Source: Janthinobacterium sp. 64 (GTDB lineage Bacteria; Pseudomonadota; Gammaproteobacteria; Burkholderiales; Burkholderiaceae_D). From it: a stretch of DNA of 64,000 nt. The DNA lies in assembly GCF_002813325.1 (NCBI RefSeq), contig NZ_PHUG01000001.1, positions 2,232,001-2,296,000 on the forward strand, given 5' to 3'. The notes beneath the pieces were generated by a model. It saw only the letters and a list, made by a program, of their open reading frames with translations, was not told the origin of the DNA and ran no database searches. Below are positions 9,069 to 17,260 of the stretch, in pieces. The number at the start of each line of letters is the position of its first letter. Positions within the stretch are counted from its first letter, which is position 1. The position numbers were made by a program, and so were the translations under genes.

Positions 9069-11534
9069 ATGAACCCCAGCACCGAAACGGCCCATGAAGA
9101 AACCCCAGGCAGCGAGGATGCGCCGCAGGTGACGGAGACAGCCGCGACGGCGCCAGCGCCCCTCCGCCTCGACAAGGAAGACATCCCCACCGTGCTGGGC
9201 AAGCTGCGCACCCTGGTGCAGGACAAGACGCGCTTCGAGCCGCAGGACATTACGCCGCTGGCAGAGGAAGACGTGCTGCAGGAGTTTTCGCTGCAAGCGA
9301 ACTATGCGCTGGAAGCGCGCTTCGAACAGCGCATCATCAATGGCTATTTCACGCCGGCGGGCAATGACTGCCGCTGTGGCTCCCATGAGGTGGGAGCGCT
9401 CGCTCACGCGCAGGAAAAGGAAAGACTGCGCCGCGCGGCGGCAAAGCTCGACAATGCCTTGCGCCAGCCGGGCCAGGCCTACAAAGGCATCGAGGCGGGC
9501 GTCTACCTGCCGCACGCCGTCAAGCATTGGCACCTGGATACCTGCAACAACTGCACCGGCAAAGGCCGCATCAGCTGCCACACCTGCCACGGCTTGACCA
9601 CGGAAACCTGCTGGAGCTGCCACGGCGGGCGCACCGTCAGCTGCGACGCGTATGGCTGCTACGGCAGCGGCAAGGTGTCGTGCTCGTATTGCAGCGGCAG
9701 CGGCACGGTGGCCGAGCAAGTCACCGATTACATCACGGTGCAGGTGCCCACTACCACCTACAGCAACGGCAGCTCCCACACCAGCTACCACAGCGAAACG
9801 CGCACGCAGTACCGCACCGAATACCGAAATTGCTACCATTGCAGCTACGGCAAGGTCACGTGCAACAGCTGCCACGGTTCCGGCAGCATCAATTGCGGCA
9901 CCTGCCGCGCCAGCGGCAAGGTCACGTGCCGTACTTGCAGCGGCGTGGGCGACTTGCGCTGCAACCCGTGCGACGGTTCCGGCAAGGTCGGCAAGGCGGC
10001 CTGGGTCGACGTGCACGTGGCGCCCGGCTACAGCGTCAGCCTGCCCAAGCAGGCGCCCGACGACGCGCGCCGCATCCGCGACAAGGAGAGCGTGTACTCA
10101 CTGGCGGCCATTGCCAGCAGCCTGGCCCTGGCGAAAGTGAGCATTTACAATGAAGACCAGCCGCAGGAAGTCGACGCCCTGTACGGGGGCAAGCTGCGCA
10201 TCGTGCGCCTGGACGCATCGTGCAACGCCGAAAAGCACCACCTGGTGGCGTACGGCACCGACCTGCGCTGGCTGACCCTGGACGACATCGTGGAAAAGCT
10301 GCTGCGCGGCGACCTCAAGGCGCTCAGCGACGCGCTGGCCGGCAGTGCCGACGACGGCCTGTTCTCGGCCCATGTGCAGGGTTTGCTGACGCCGCTGCGC
10401 GACGTGGCCGCCTCGGAACTGAATGCGGACGTGATTGAATCGGTGCTCAGCGGAGTAACCGACCACGCGCACGTCGACGTCGTCTCGGCCGAGTATGCGC
10501 AAAATGTGCGCACCTGCGTGCTGGGTGCGCTGCGCCAGGTCTACACGCGGCTGGCCAAGCAATTCTGGTGGAAAAGCGCGCTGGCCGCCCTGGCCGCCGC
10601 CATCGCCACCTGGTTCTTCGCCGGGCGCGGTGCGGCCGCCGTAGCGGGCCTGCTCGTCACGGGCGCCAGCTACTGGCTGTTCAACCGCAAGGTGAAAGCC
10701 GTGCTGAGCGAGGCGCTGGGCGGCGAGCAGCAAGCCGAACGCGCCATGGGCATCGCCGGCAAGGGCCGCCGCAACCAGCTGGCGCAGGTGCTGATCCTCG
10801 CGCCCGCCACTCTGGCCGTGCTGGCCGCCAGCTATGGCTTGCCCGTGCGCGTGCGCCCGGTGTCCGCGCCGCCGCAAACGGCCATGGCGTCGGCGCCCGT
10901 CGCACCCCATGCGCCAGCCGCCGTGCCGCAGGACGCGAGCAGCGCCAAAGCCGTCAAGCTGTACGAAAATGGCGACAAGGTGCAGGCGCTGGCCATGCTG
11001 GAAAGCCTGGTCGGCAAGGGCGACGCCGGCGCGTATGGCCTGTATGGCTGGATGCTGCTGATGGGCGAAGGCAAGCCCGGACCCGCCACGGCGCCAACGG
11101 CGCAGCAGCGCGCAGCGCGCCAGGTGGCCGCCAAGCCCCTGGTCGGCAAGGGCTTGCTGAAAAACGACAGCTATGCGCTGACGGCGAAAGGCGTGATGCT
11201 GGCCGAAGGCTGGCAAGAGCCGCGCAACATGGCGCGCGGCCTCGACTTGCTAAAACAGGCCGCGAACAAGGGCAATGCGCAAGCCATGCACTTATTGGGC
11301 CTGTACCACGTGCGCGGCTACCAGATCCCCGTCAACCACAAGGAAGCGCGCAAATGGTTCACCCTGGCCGCCGACAAGGGCAGCGCGGGCGACATCTACA
11401 ACCTGGGCCTGATGGACTGGGAAGGCGCAGGTTTGACGCGCCCCGACCGCGCCAGCGCCATGCAGCGCTGGAAGATCGCGGCCGCCATGGGCGAAGAGCG
11501 CGCCATTAAAGCCGTCGCACAGGGAAAACCTTAA
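9069..11534 (+). CDS. DnaJ-type CxxCxG zinc-finger, membrane and Sel1-repeat protein
   Basis: 821-residue protein of unusual build. Residues about 158-307 hold roughly ten CxxCxG-like motifs (CNNCTGKG, CSYCSGSG, CNSCHGSG, CRTCSGVG, CNPCDGSG), the zinc-binding repeat of DnaJ, but there is no J domain. A Gly/Thr/Tyr-rich insert splits the array. Hydrophobic segments lie near residues 500-545 and 580-600, followed by a Pro/Ala linker. The C-terminus (about 630-815) contains Sel1/TPR-like repeats such as AMHLLGLYHVRGY and AARKWF-type helices. Likely an inner-membrane protein with a cytosolic zinc domain; a chaperone-like or scaffolding role is only inference. No partner gene is obvious. Confidence 0.8.
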   Translation: MNPSTETAHEETPGSEDAPQVTETAATAPAPLRLDKEDIPTVLGKLRTLVQDKTRFEPQDITPLAEEDVLQEFSLQANYALEARFEQRIINGYFTPAGNDCRCGSHEVGALAHAQEKERLRRAAAKLDNALRQPGQAYKGIEAGVYLPHAVKHWHLDTCNNCTGKGRISCHTCHGLTTETCWSCHGGRTVSCDAYGCYGSGKVSCSYCSGSGTVAEQVTDYITVQVPTTTYSNGSSHTSYHSETRTQYRTEYRNCYHCSYGKVTCNSCHGSGSINCGTCRASGKVTCRTCSGVGDLRCNPCDGSGKVGKAAWVDVHVAPGYSVSLPKQAPDDARRIRDKESVYSLAAIASSLALAKVSIYNEDQPQEVDALYGGKLRIVRLDASCNAEKHHLVAYGTDLRWLTLDDIVEKLLRGDLKALSDALAGSADDGLFSAHVQGLLTPLRDVAASELNADVIESVLSGVTDHAHVDVVSAEYAQNVRTCVLGALRQVYTRLAKQFWWKSALAALAAAIATWFFAGRGAAAVAGLLVTGASYWLFNRKVKAVLSEALGGEQQAERAMGIAGKGRRNQLAQVLILAPATLAVLAASYGLPVRVRPVSAPPQTAMASAPVAPHAPAAVPQDASSAKAVKLYENGDKVQALAMLESLVGKGDAGAYGLYGWMLLMGEGKPGPATAPTAQQRAARQVAAKPLVGKGLLKNDSYALTAKGVMLAEGWQEPRNMARGLDLLKQAANKGNAQAMHLLGLYHVRGYQIPVNHKEARKWFTLAADKGSAGDIYNLGLMDWEGAGLTRPDRASAMQRWKIAAAMGEERAIKAVAQGKP

Positions 11535-12187
11535 GCGGCTGCCGCCAACGCCTGCAGCGCTTGCAGCGCCATCGGGTTCGGCGTCGGCTCGGCGACTTTT
11601 GTCAGCAGGTTGCGGTCCGTGTGGTGGAACGGCTCGTCCTTGCCGCGAATGAGCATGACCGTGTCTTCATCGTAGCCCCAGGTGCCATCGGCGTGGATGT
11701 CGACCTTGATCCGGTATTCGACGGTGGTGAACGCGTGTTCGAGGAAAGGGTTCGAGCAGATGCCGTAGGCCGTCGAATCGCGCCTGGCCACCAGTTCGAA
11801 ACTGGTGGCGTCCGCCGTCGTCGTGCCGGACGCCATGGCGATCTGGCCGCGCGGGATGGCCAGGGTCTGGATCACGGCGCCCGTGGCCGGTTCCCACAGC
11901 CAGTAGCCGACCTGCTCATGATACGTCTTGACCTGGTCCGGCTTGGTGATGTGGATGTAGTAGCGCAAGCCGTAGAACAGTTGCGGGCCGTTGGTGACGG
12001 GGTCGATCGGCTGCAGTTCGATGCGCTCGACGAAGGCCTGCTTGCGCGGGCCGTCCGCTTTCGGCTTGACGTCCAGGCCGCGCGTGCCCGTCCAGATGCC
12101 GGCCATGCCGGTCAAGGGGCCCAGGTTGTTCAGGGTGTGCACGTCGGCGGACGGCTCGGTGTAGATATCTTCGGGAAAATCGCTCAT
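11531..12187 (-). CDS. heme-binding beta-barrel (FABP/nitrobindin-like) protein
   Basis: 218 aa. Resembles the DUF1794/nitrobindin-type lipocalin-like barrel family: GPLTGMAGIWTGTRGLD near residue 23 matches the family's G..W.G.G opening, and later strands include QVGYWLWEPATG and IQTLAIPRGQIAMASG. Relatives bind ferric heme in a ten-strand barrel; function here is unproven. The frame is open 57 bases upstream, but MSDFPEDIYTEPSADV is the more typical start. Last gene of the tetR-map-hypothetical operon; its stop overlaps the end of the convergent zinc-finger gene by 4 bp. Confidence 0.78.
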   Translation of the reverse strand: MSDFPEDIYTEPSADVHTLNNLGPLTGMAGIWTGTRGLDVKPKADGPRKQAFVERIELQPIDPVTNGPQLFYGLRYYIHITKPDQVKTYHEQVGYWLWEPATGAVIQTLAIPRGQIAMASGTTTADATSFELVARRDSTAYGICSNPFLEHAFTTVEYRIKVDIHADGTWGYDEDTVMLIRGKDEPFHHTDRNLLTKVAEPTPNPMALQALQALAAAA

Positions 12188-12243
12188 GCGGAAGTCTTCA
12201 AAATGGGGCAACAGTGCTTGCCTCCATTGTAAGACGCGCGCCA

Positions 12244-12642
12244 CTATCCGGGGAAGAGCGCGATGTGGCGTTCGATGAACAGCAGGGCCGCAGGGGCAAG
12301 TGCGGGGCGCTGCGCCTCGAACACAGTCGCGTCGCGCGCCTGCAGCAAGTTGGCGGCCACCGCGGGCAGGTCCAATGCACCGGCGATGATCGCCGCCACC
12401 GCGTCGATATTCGCGTACAGGGCGCTGTCAAAACCCTCCCAGTCCACATAGGCCAGCCACTCGGCCAGCAGCACCATGCCGGCGACGGGCGGCGCCAGGG
12501 CCGCGATGCGATCAAGGCGCAGCACGCTGTCATCGCGGATGCCCTCCTGCTGCAGCACGGCCAGCGCCACCTGCTGCAGTGCGTCTTCGGCGTCGAGCCG
12601 GTGCCGCTCCAGCAGGCGCTGCGTCAGGCTGGCGCCATCCAT
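12244..12642 (-). CDS. hypothetical protein in map operon
   Basis: 132 residues, rich in Leu and Ala and predicted mostly helical; no motif recognised. It starts 2 bp after the map stop codon, so it is in the same operon and probably translationally coupled. An alanine-rich middle (AALAPPVAGMVLLAEWLAYVD) is mildly hydrophobic but not a convincing membrane segment. Reality is supported by tight operon spacing and correct strand; function unknown. Confidence 0.65.
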   Translation of the reverse strand: MDGASLTQRLLERHRLDAEDALQQVALAVLQQEGIRDDSVLRLDRIAALAPPVAGMVLLAEWLAYVDWEGFDSALYANIDAVAAIIAGALDLPAVAANLLQARDATVFEAQRPALAPAALLFIERHIALFPG

Positions 12643-12644
12643 CG

Positions 12645-13448
12645 TCAGACCAGCGGCTCGGTCGAACCGGTCAGGGTGAAGATTTCAAAGCCCGTTTCCG
12701 TCACGGCCAGCGAGTGCTCGAACTGCGCCGACAGCGAACGGTCCTTCGTCACCGTCGTCCATTTGTCCGGCAAGACCTTGACCTGGTAGCTGCCCACGTT
12801 GAGCATCGGTTCAATCGTGAAAATCATGCCCGGTTCGAGCACGATGCCCGTGCCGGCGCGGCCGTAATGCAGCACTTGCGGCGTGTCGTGGAAGACCTGG
12901 CCCACGCCATGGCCGCAGAAGTCGCGCACCGAGGAAAAGCCCTGCGCCTTGGCCACCGCTTCGATGGCGGCGCCCACGTCGCCCAGGGTCGCGCCCGGAC
13001 GCACGGTGTGGATGCCGGCCATCATGGCGTCATACGCCGTGTTGACGAGGCGGTTGGCCAGGATGGAGACGGCGCCCACCTTGAAGGTGCGGCTGGTGTC
13101 GCCGAACCAGCCCTGGAACTTCGGCGTCACGTCGATGTTGAGGATGTCGCCCACTTTGAGGATCTTGGTCTCGGACGGGATGCCGTGCGTGACCACGTGA
13201 TTGACGGAGATGCAGCTGGCGTGCTTGTAGCCGTGGTAGTCGATGGTGCCCGGAATGGCACCGGCGGCACGCATGAATTCTTCGCACAGGGCGTCGAGCT
13301 TGGCCGTCGAGACGCCCGGTTTGACGAAAGGCGCGATGTAGTCGAGCGTGTCGGCGGCGATACGGCCGGCCGCGCGCATGCCGATGAAACCTTCTTCGTC
13401 GTGCAGGGGGATTTTCTTGCCGTGTTCAAGCTGGGTGGAATAGCGCAT
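12645..13448 (-). CDS. map: type I methionine aminopeptidase
   Basis: Removes the initiator Met from nascent proteins using two divalent metal ions. 267 aa, the normal bacterial type I length. Metal ligands are in the expected places: Asp in LNIDVTPKF, Asp in GWFGDTSRTF, His in FCGHGVGQVFH, Glu in FTIEPMLN and Glu in AQFEHSLAVTE; the substrate His is in YHGYKHASCISVN. The start at 13448 follows a spaced purine tract. A map gene usually sits beside rpsB/tsf; this one lies under a TetR regulator, so it may be an additional, regulated copy. The main copy would be elsewhere; that is inference. Confidence 0.95.
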   Translation of the reverse strand: MRYSTQLEHGKKIPLHDEEGFIGMRAAGRIAADTLDYIAPFVKPGVSTAKLDALCEEFMRAAGAIPGTIDYHGYKHASCISVNHVVTHGIPSETKILKVGDILNIDVTPKFQGWFGDTSRTFKVGAVSILANRLVNTAYDAMMAGIHTVRPGATLGDVGAAIEAVAKAQGFSSVRDFCGHGVGQVFHDTPQVLHYGRAGTGIVLEPGMIFTIEPMLNVGSYQVKVLPDKWTTVTKDRSLSAQFEHSLAVTETGFEIFTLTGSTEPLV

Positions 13449-13465
13449 GGGGATTCTTTTCTTTG

Positions 13466-14065
13466 TTAGTGTGAGGTAGTGTGGGCGGCCCAGCCGCGCA
13501 CGGCGTCGTGCGAGGCGCGCAGCATGGCGTCGACGCTGGCCGGTATCGGCCGCTCCTGGGTCAGGTAAGGCTTGACGACGGCCACGGGCGCGTCGATCAG
13601 CACGAATTTGAGCAGCATGTGGTCGAGGTCCAGCTCCGTGGTGGCGGGCATGGCTTCGGCGCAGCGCACAAAGCAGGCGTCGAGCGCGGCCTGCTCCTCT
13701 TCCACGGCGGCCAGCAATTGCTCGCTGAGGCCACTGCTGAAATCGGGGCTGTCCGCGCATTGCAGCAGGAAGCGCGCATACACGGGCTTGCGCCGGCACC
13801 AGTCCAGCAAGCCGTGCACGCCGGCCCAGGTGTCGCCGCCGAGCCAGCGGCTGGCCACTTCCTCGCGGAAGTCGCTTTTCACGCGCAGCCAGGCGCGCGC
13901 CAGGATGGCGTTGCGCGAATCGAAGCGGTGATACACGGAACCGATGGGGGCACCAGCCTTGACGGCGATGGCGGCCATCGACACGGCGCCCACGCCGCAT
14001 TGGGCGGCGACGGCAATCGCGCTGTCGATAAAGTTGTTTTCGTTGAATTTGGCGAGTCTGACCAT
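13466..14065 (-). CDS. TetR family transcriptional regulator
   Basis: 199 aa. N-terminal HTH (residues about 10-50): AIAVAAQCGVGAVSMAAIAVKAG then APIGSVYHRFDSRNAIL, the standard TetR pattern. C-terminal ligand-binding helices are variable. First gene of the tetR-map-hypothetical-heme barrel operon (map follows after 17 bp). Its start codon overlaps one arm of a perfect inverted repeat that also covers the -10 box, so tight autorepression is expected. The promoter geometry implies a leaderless mRNA. Ligand unknown. Confidence 0.93.
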   Translation of the reverse strand: MVRLAKFNENNFIDSAIAVAAQCGVGAVSMAAIAVKAGAPIGSVYHRFDSRNAILARAWLRVKSDFREEVASRWLGGDTWAGVHGLLDWCRRKPVYARFLLQCADSPDFSSGLSEQLLAAVEEEQAALDACFVRCAEAMPATTELDLDHMLLKFVLIDAPVAVVKPYLTQERPIPASVDAMLRASHDAVRGWAAHTTSH

Positions 14066-14100
14066 TCAAATAGAATACAGATTCTATTTGAATCCGTCAA
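14064..14100 (-). promoter_or_regulatory. tetR-map promoter with perfect operator palindrome
   Basis: Minus-strand promoter: -35 TTGACG (14100-14095), 17-bp spacer, -10 TATTCT (14077-14072), then only 6 bases before the tetR ATG, which would place transcription start at the start codon. A perfect inverted repeat with 13-bp arms (ATTCAAATAGAAT, 14064-14076 and 14081-14093, 4-bp centre) covers the -10, most of the spacer and the ATG. This is the expected position for a repressing TetR dimer. Confidence 0.75.
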
Positions 14101-14188
14101 GCGGCCCAGCCAGGCAAGAAACGCGTCCAACGCGAGTTGCCTTGCTGCCTTACAATGGTATGCACGAACCGCTACAAGGAGAATCCGC

Positions 14189-15703
14189 TTGCTTACGCCC
14201 CCCTTCATCGCCTCCTCCCGCTTCGACGATCCACGCCTGGCGTTGGAACAGGTGCAAGCCATTTACCGCAGCAGCATCGAACACTTGCGCGATGCGCTGC
14301 AGCGCTTTGTCGCTGGCGAAGACATGCACGAGCGCGTGCGCGCCTGCTACCCCTTCGTGCGCATCCAGACGGAAACCGTGGCGCGCGCCGACTCGCCGCT
14401 GGCCTACGGCTTTGTCGCCGGTCCCGGCGTGTTTGAAACCACCCTGACGCGCCCCGACCTGTTCGGCGACTATTACCTCGACCAGTTCACCCTGCTGCTG
14501 AAAAACCATAACAGCGGCCAGAAGGTGCAGCTGGAAGTGGGCGTGAGCGCCCAGCCCATCCCCGTGCATTTCTCGTTCGCCGAGCATGACCATATCGAAG
14601 GCAATATGGATGCGGGCCGCCGCCTGGCCATGCGCGACCTGTTCGACCTGCCCGACCTGTCGGCCATGGACGACGGCATCGCCAACGGCACGCACGAAAC
14701 GGCGCATGGCGAAGCGCAGCCGCTGGCCCTGTTCACGGGGCCGCGCGTCGATTACTCGCTGCAGCGCCTGCGCCATTACAGCGGCACCTCGCCGCAGCAT
14801 TTCCAGAACTTCGTCCTGTTTACCAATTACCAGTTCTACATCGACGAGTTCATCCGCCTGGGCCACGCCATGATGGAGCGCGCGCCCAACGCGCAAGCGC
14901 CCTCGGACGACGACGGCTACATCGCCTTTGTCGAACCGGGCAACGTCGTCACGCGCCGGGTCGGCCAGACGGTGGAGAGCGACGATGCGCTGGGCGCCGC
15001 GCCGCCGCGCCTGCCGCAGATGCCCGCCTACCATTTGCTGCGCGCGGACGGCAGCGGCATCACCATGGTCAATATCGGCGTGGGACCGGCCAATGCCAAG
15101 ACCATTACCGACCACATCGCCGTGCTGCGCCCGCACGCCTGGCTGATGCTCGGCCATTGCGCCGGCTTGCGCACCACGCAAAGCCTGGGCGACTACGTGC
15201 TGGCGCATGCGTATGTGCGCGAAGACCACGTGCTCGACGAAGATTTGCCGCTGTGGGTGCCGATCCCGCCGCTGGCGGAAATCCAGCAAGCGCTGCAAAC
15301 GGCGGTGGCGGAAATCACCCAGCTGACGGGGCATGATTTAAAGCACATCATGCGCACGGGGACCGTGGCCAGCACCGATAACCGCAACTGGGAATTGCTG
15401 CCGCAGCGCACGCCGGAGCGCCGTTTCAGCCAGAGCCGCGCCATCGCGCTGGATATGGAAAGCGCGACGATCGCCGCCAACGGCTTCCGTTTCCGCGTCC
15501 CTTACGGCACCTTGCTATGTGTGAGCGACAAACCGCTGCACGGCGAAATCAAGCTGCCCGGCATGGCCAACCACTTCTACCGCGAACGCGTCGACCAGCA
15601 CCTGCGCATCGGCATCCGCGCCGTGGAACTGCTGCGCCGCCAGGGCGTGGACCGGCTGCACAGCCGCAAATTGCGCAGCTTTGCGGAAGTGGCGTTTCAG
15701 TAA
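14189..15703 (+). CDS. amn: AMP nucleosidase
   Basis: Hydrolyses AMP to adenine and ribose 5-phosphate, tuning adenylate pools. 504 aa from a TTG start, close to the roughly 490 residues usual for Amn. N-terminal Amn domain: FVRIQTETVARADSPLAYGFVAGPG and HYSGTSPQHFQNFVLFTNYQFY; C-terminal phosphorylase-like domain: GVGPANAKTITDHIAVLRP, HCAGLR and ALDMESATIAANGFRFRVPYGTLLCVSDKPLHGE. The TTG is chosen because AAGGAG lies 7 bases before it and the family similarity begins there; the frame is open far upstream with no homology. Divergent from tetR, 123 bp away, so the tetR operator could also influence it. Confidence 0.93.
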   Translation: MLTPPFIASSRFDDPRLALEQVQAIYRSSIEHLRDALQRFVAGEDMHERVRACYPFVRIQTETVARADSPLAYGFVAGPGVFETTLTRPDLFGDYYLDQFTLLLKNHNSGQKVQLEVGVSAQPIPVHFSFAEHDHIEGNMDAGRRLAMRDLFDLPDLSAMDDGIANGTHETAHGEAQPLALFTGPRVDYSLQRLRHYSGTSPQHFQNFVLFTNYQFYIDEFIRLGHAMMERAPNAQAPSDDDGYIAFVEPGNVVTRRVGQTVESDDALGAAPPRLPQMPAYHLLRADGSGITMVNIGVGPANAKTITDHIAVLRPHAWLMLGHCAGLRTTQSLGDYVLAHAYVREDHVLDEDLPLWVPIPPLAEIQQALQTAVAEITQLTGHDLKHIMRTGTVASTDNRNWELLPQRTPERRFSQSRAIALDMESATIAANGFRFRVPYGTLLCVSDKPLHGEIKLPGMANHFYRERVDQHLRIGIRAVELLRRQGVDRLHSRKLRSFAEVAFQ

Positions 15704-15710
15704 GCGTGCG

Positions 15711-16181
15711 TCAAGGGAAAAAGCGGGGGTCGTAGCTCCACCGCCGGACGGTGCTGGCGGTGAGCGCCGCGGCATCGGCATGGCGGGGGTTGAGCAAGAC
15801 ATTGTATTCGTCGGGCACGATCACGGAAGGCACCAGCAGCAAGGCGGATTTTCCCGCTGCGATCCAGCCATCGCCGGCCCGCTTGCCCGCCAGGCCGGCC
15901 GGTATGGCGTCCCAGCCGCCGGGAAATGGATCGAGGACCTGGCGCGCATTCCACACGCCATCGGGAATGGCGATACGCACCAGGTAACGGTTGAACGGCA
16001 AGCCGCCACCGCGCAGGTAATGCACGGTTTCCAGGGTGGCCAGGGCGATACTCGTCGAGCAATACACGACGGGCGCGCCCTTGCTGTTCCAGCGGCCACC
16101 CGTGATCCTGGCGCCGGTGCCGCTCAGGTCACTGGCGGCATACGCTGGCGTCTCGACGGCAATACGCCAGAGCACATTCAT
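15711..16181 (-). CDS. RES-domain toxin (putative NAD+-degrading)
   Basis: 156-residue RES-family toxin. The family motifs are present: GGRWNSKGAPVVYCS (conserved Arg and Tyr), ALATLETVHY (conserved Glu) and LVPSVIVPDEYNVLLNP near the C-terminus (conserved Ser). Characterised relatives such as Res and MbcT consume NAD+. The frame is open upstream, but the ATG at 16181 overlaps the antitoxin stop (ATGA), giving MNVLWRIA, the usual opening. It is the second gene of a two-gene operon, in antitoxin-first order. Ends 7 bp from the convergent amn gene. Confidence 0.87.
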   Translation of the reverse strand: MNVLWRIAVETPAYAASDLSGTGARITGGRWNSKGAPVVYCSTSIALATLETVHYLRGGGLPFNRYLVRIAIPDGVWNARQVLDPFPGGWDAIPAGLAGKRAGDGWIAAGKSALLLVPSVIVPDEYNVLLNPRHADAAALTASTVRRWSYDPRFFP

Positions 16182-16654
16182 GCATAGGCCCCGCTCTGCG
16201 TCATGGACAGCAATTCCGCCACCAGTTTTTGCCCCTCGAAGGTGTCCATATAGCTGGCCGGCGTGGCCCCCGCCAGCGCAGGCAGCGGTTTGCTCAGCCA
16301 ATCGGAGACCCAGCGCGCCGCGTCAAAACCGGCGGGATCGCCCGATTGCTCGACCATCGCCTGCACCATGCCGATCAGGGTTTCAATCCCCAGCACGCGT
16401 TCCGATTCATCCTTCGACAGCAAGCTGGCGTCTTTTTCCTTGCGGCTGATGGTGGCGCGCGACAACCCCAGGCTGGACAACAGGAATTCCTTGCTCATGC
16501 CCATGCGCGCGGACAGGCGGCTGATCGTCGAGGCTGGAATACCCCGCCGTATCAGCGCAATGCGCGCATCAGTATCAAAACCGTACAGCGCCATGCCTTC
16601 GTACAGCGTCCTCGCTTGCTGAGCCGGGACGGGAGCATCAATGTGTTGTTCCAT
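16178..16654 (-). CDS. Xre/MbcA/ParS-type antitoxin of RES toxin
   Basis: 158 aa. The N-terminal region (residues about 20-85) is HTH-like (IRRGIPASTISRLSARMGMS, LGLSRATISRKEK); the C-terminal DUF2384 domain has GFDAARWVSDWLSKPLPALAGATP and DTFEGQKLVAELLSM, diagnostic of RES-partner antitoxins. The start at 16654 follows a very strong AAAGGAGG ribosome site, fitting antitoxin excess. Expected to block the toxin active site and to autoregulate through the inverted repeat in its promoter. Confidence 0.88.
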   Translation of the reverse strand: MEQHIDAPVPAQQARTLYEGMALYGFDTDARIALIRRGIPASTISRLSARMGMSKEFLLSSLGLSRATISRKEKDASLLSKDESERVLGIETLIGMVQAMVEQSGDPAGFDAARWVSDWLSKPLPALAGATPASYMDTFEGQKLVAELLSMTQSGAYA

Positions 16655-16675
16655 AGCCACCTCCTTTAAGACGAT

Positions 16676-16703
16676 AGTATAGCTCAAATGAGGCAACCCA
16701 CAA
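16676..16703 (-). promoter_or_regulatory. res-xre promoter with inverted repeat
   Basis: Minus-strand -10 TATACT (16681-16676) and a weak -35 TTGTGG (16703-16698) with a 16-bp spacer. CTCA-AA-TGAG (16683-16692) lies between them, a plausible binding site for the antitoxin. The -10 is convincing; the -35 is poor. Confidence 0.45.
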
Positions 16704-16718
16704 GGAAAGCACAAGGCC

Positions 16719-16751
16719 AAAAAAATGCCGCTCAGCGCAAGCTGAACGGCA
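16719..16751 (-). terminator. intrinsic terminator of the DUF1854-ABC operon
   Basis: Minus-strand hairpin with 11-bp stem (one G-U pair) and 4-base loop at 16751-16726, followed by seven T residues. It separates the cyanophycin-associated operon from the toxin-antitoxin pair. Confidence 0.85.
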
Positions 16752-16787
16752 TGAGCGGCGACCCTGCGCCACGTTCCAGGGCGTTCC

Positions 16788-17258
16788 TTACAGGAAGCGG
16801 TCGAGTATCTTGCGCGTCGTCTTGTCGATATTGAACATGTCGCGTATCAAAAAGTGAATGCCGTGGTTATCGGCGATCAAGAGCGACGCGGCGCCGATGC
16901 GGCGGATGTCTTCCTCGCCTTTCAGCACGAATTGCGTCTCGCCCCGGTCCGTATCGACATGCCAGGTGCATGGCGTGGCGAAGCTGGAGACGCTTTTCAC
17001 GCGCGCGATCTCGGGCATGAACTCGCGCCCTTCCAGCTCTTCCTGCAGCAGGCTGCGCGCCGGTTCCGGCAAGGCGTCGAGGCGCTCGATCCACGCCACT
17101 TCCTTGCCATTGCCCAGCACCAGCGAAATGCCTTCGTCGGGCGACTGGATGGGGAAGGCGCGCACGGGCGCCACGCCTTCAAAGACCTGGCCGTCCGCAT
17201 CCGTCATGACCAGCTTGCCGAAGGGGTCGCGGCTTAATGTAAAAGTTGTACTGGCCAT
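16788..17258 (-). CDS. DUF1854 family protein, cyanophycin-associated
   Basis: 156 aa. Resembles the DUF1854 family repeatedly found beside cyanophycin synthetases together with a dedicated ABC exporter. Recognisable blocks: RDPFGKLVMTDADG at the N-terminus, FPIQSPDEGISLVLGNGKE in the middle, then WHVDTDRGETQFVLKGEEDIRR and a C-terminal HFLIRDMFNIDKTTRKILDRFL. No signal peptide or membrane segment. It begins 2 bp after the ABC transporter stop, so the two are coupled. Molecular role not established; a regulatory or cofactor-like subunit of the transporter is only a guess. Confidence 0.85.
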   Translation of the reverse strand: MASTTFTLSRDPFGKLVMTDADGQVFEGVAPVRAFPIQSPDEGISLVLGNGKEVAWIERLDALPEPARSLLQEELEGREFMPEIARVKSVSSFATPCTWHVDTDRGETQFVLKGEEDIRRIGAASLLIADNHGIHFLIRDMFNIDKTTRKILDRFL

Positions 17259-17260
17259 GC

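Noticed and set aside
13481..14188. Upstream extension of amn by about 236 codons
   Set aside because: It overlaps tetR antisense, has no similarity to AMP nucleosidases, and a strong ribosome site precedes the TTG at 14189.
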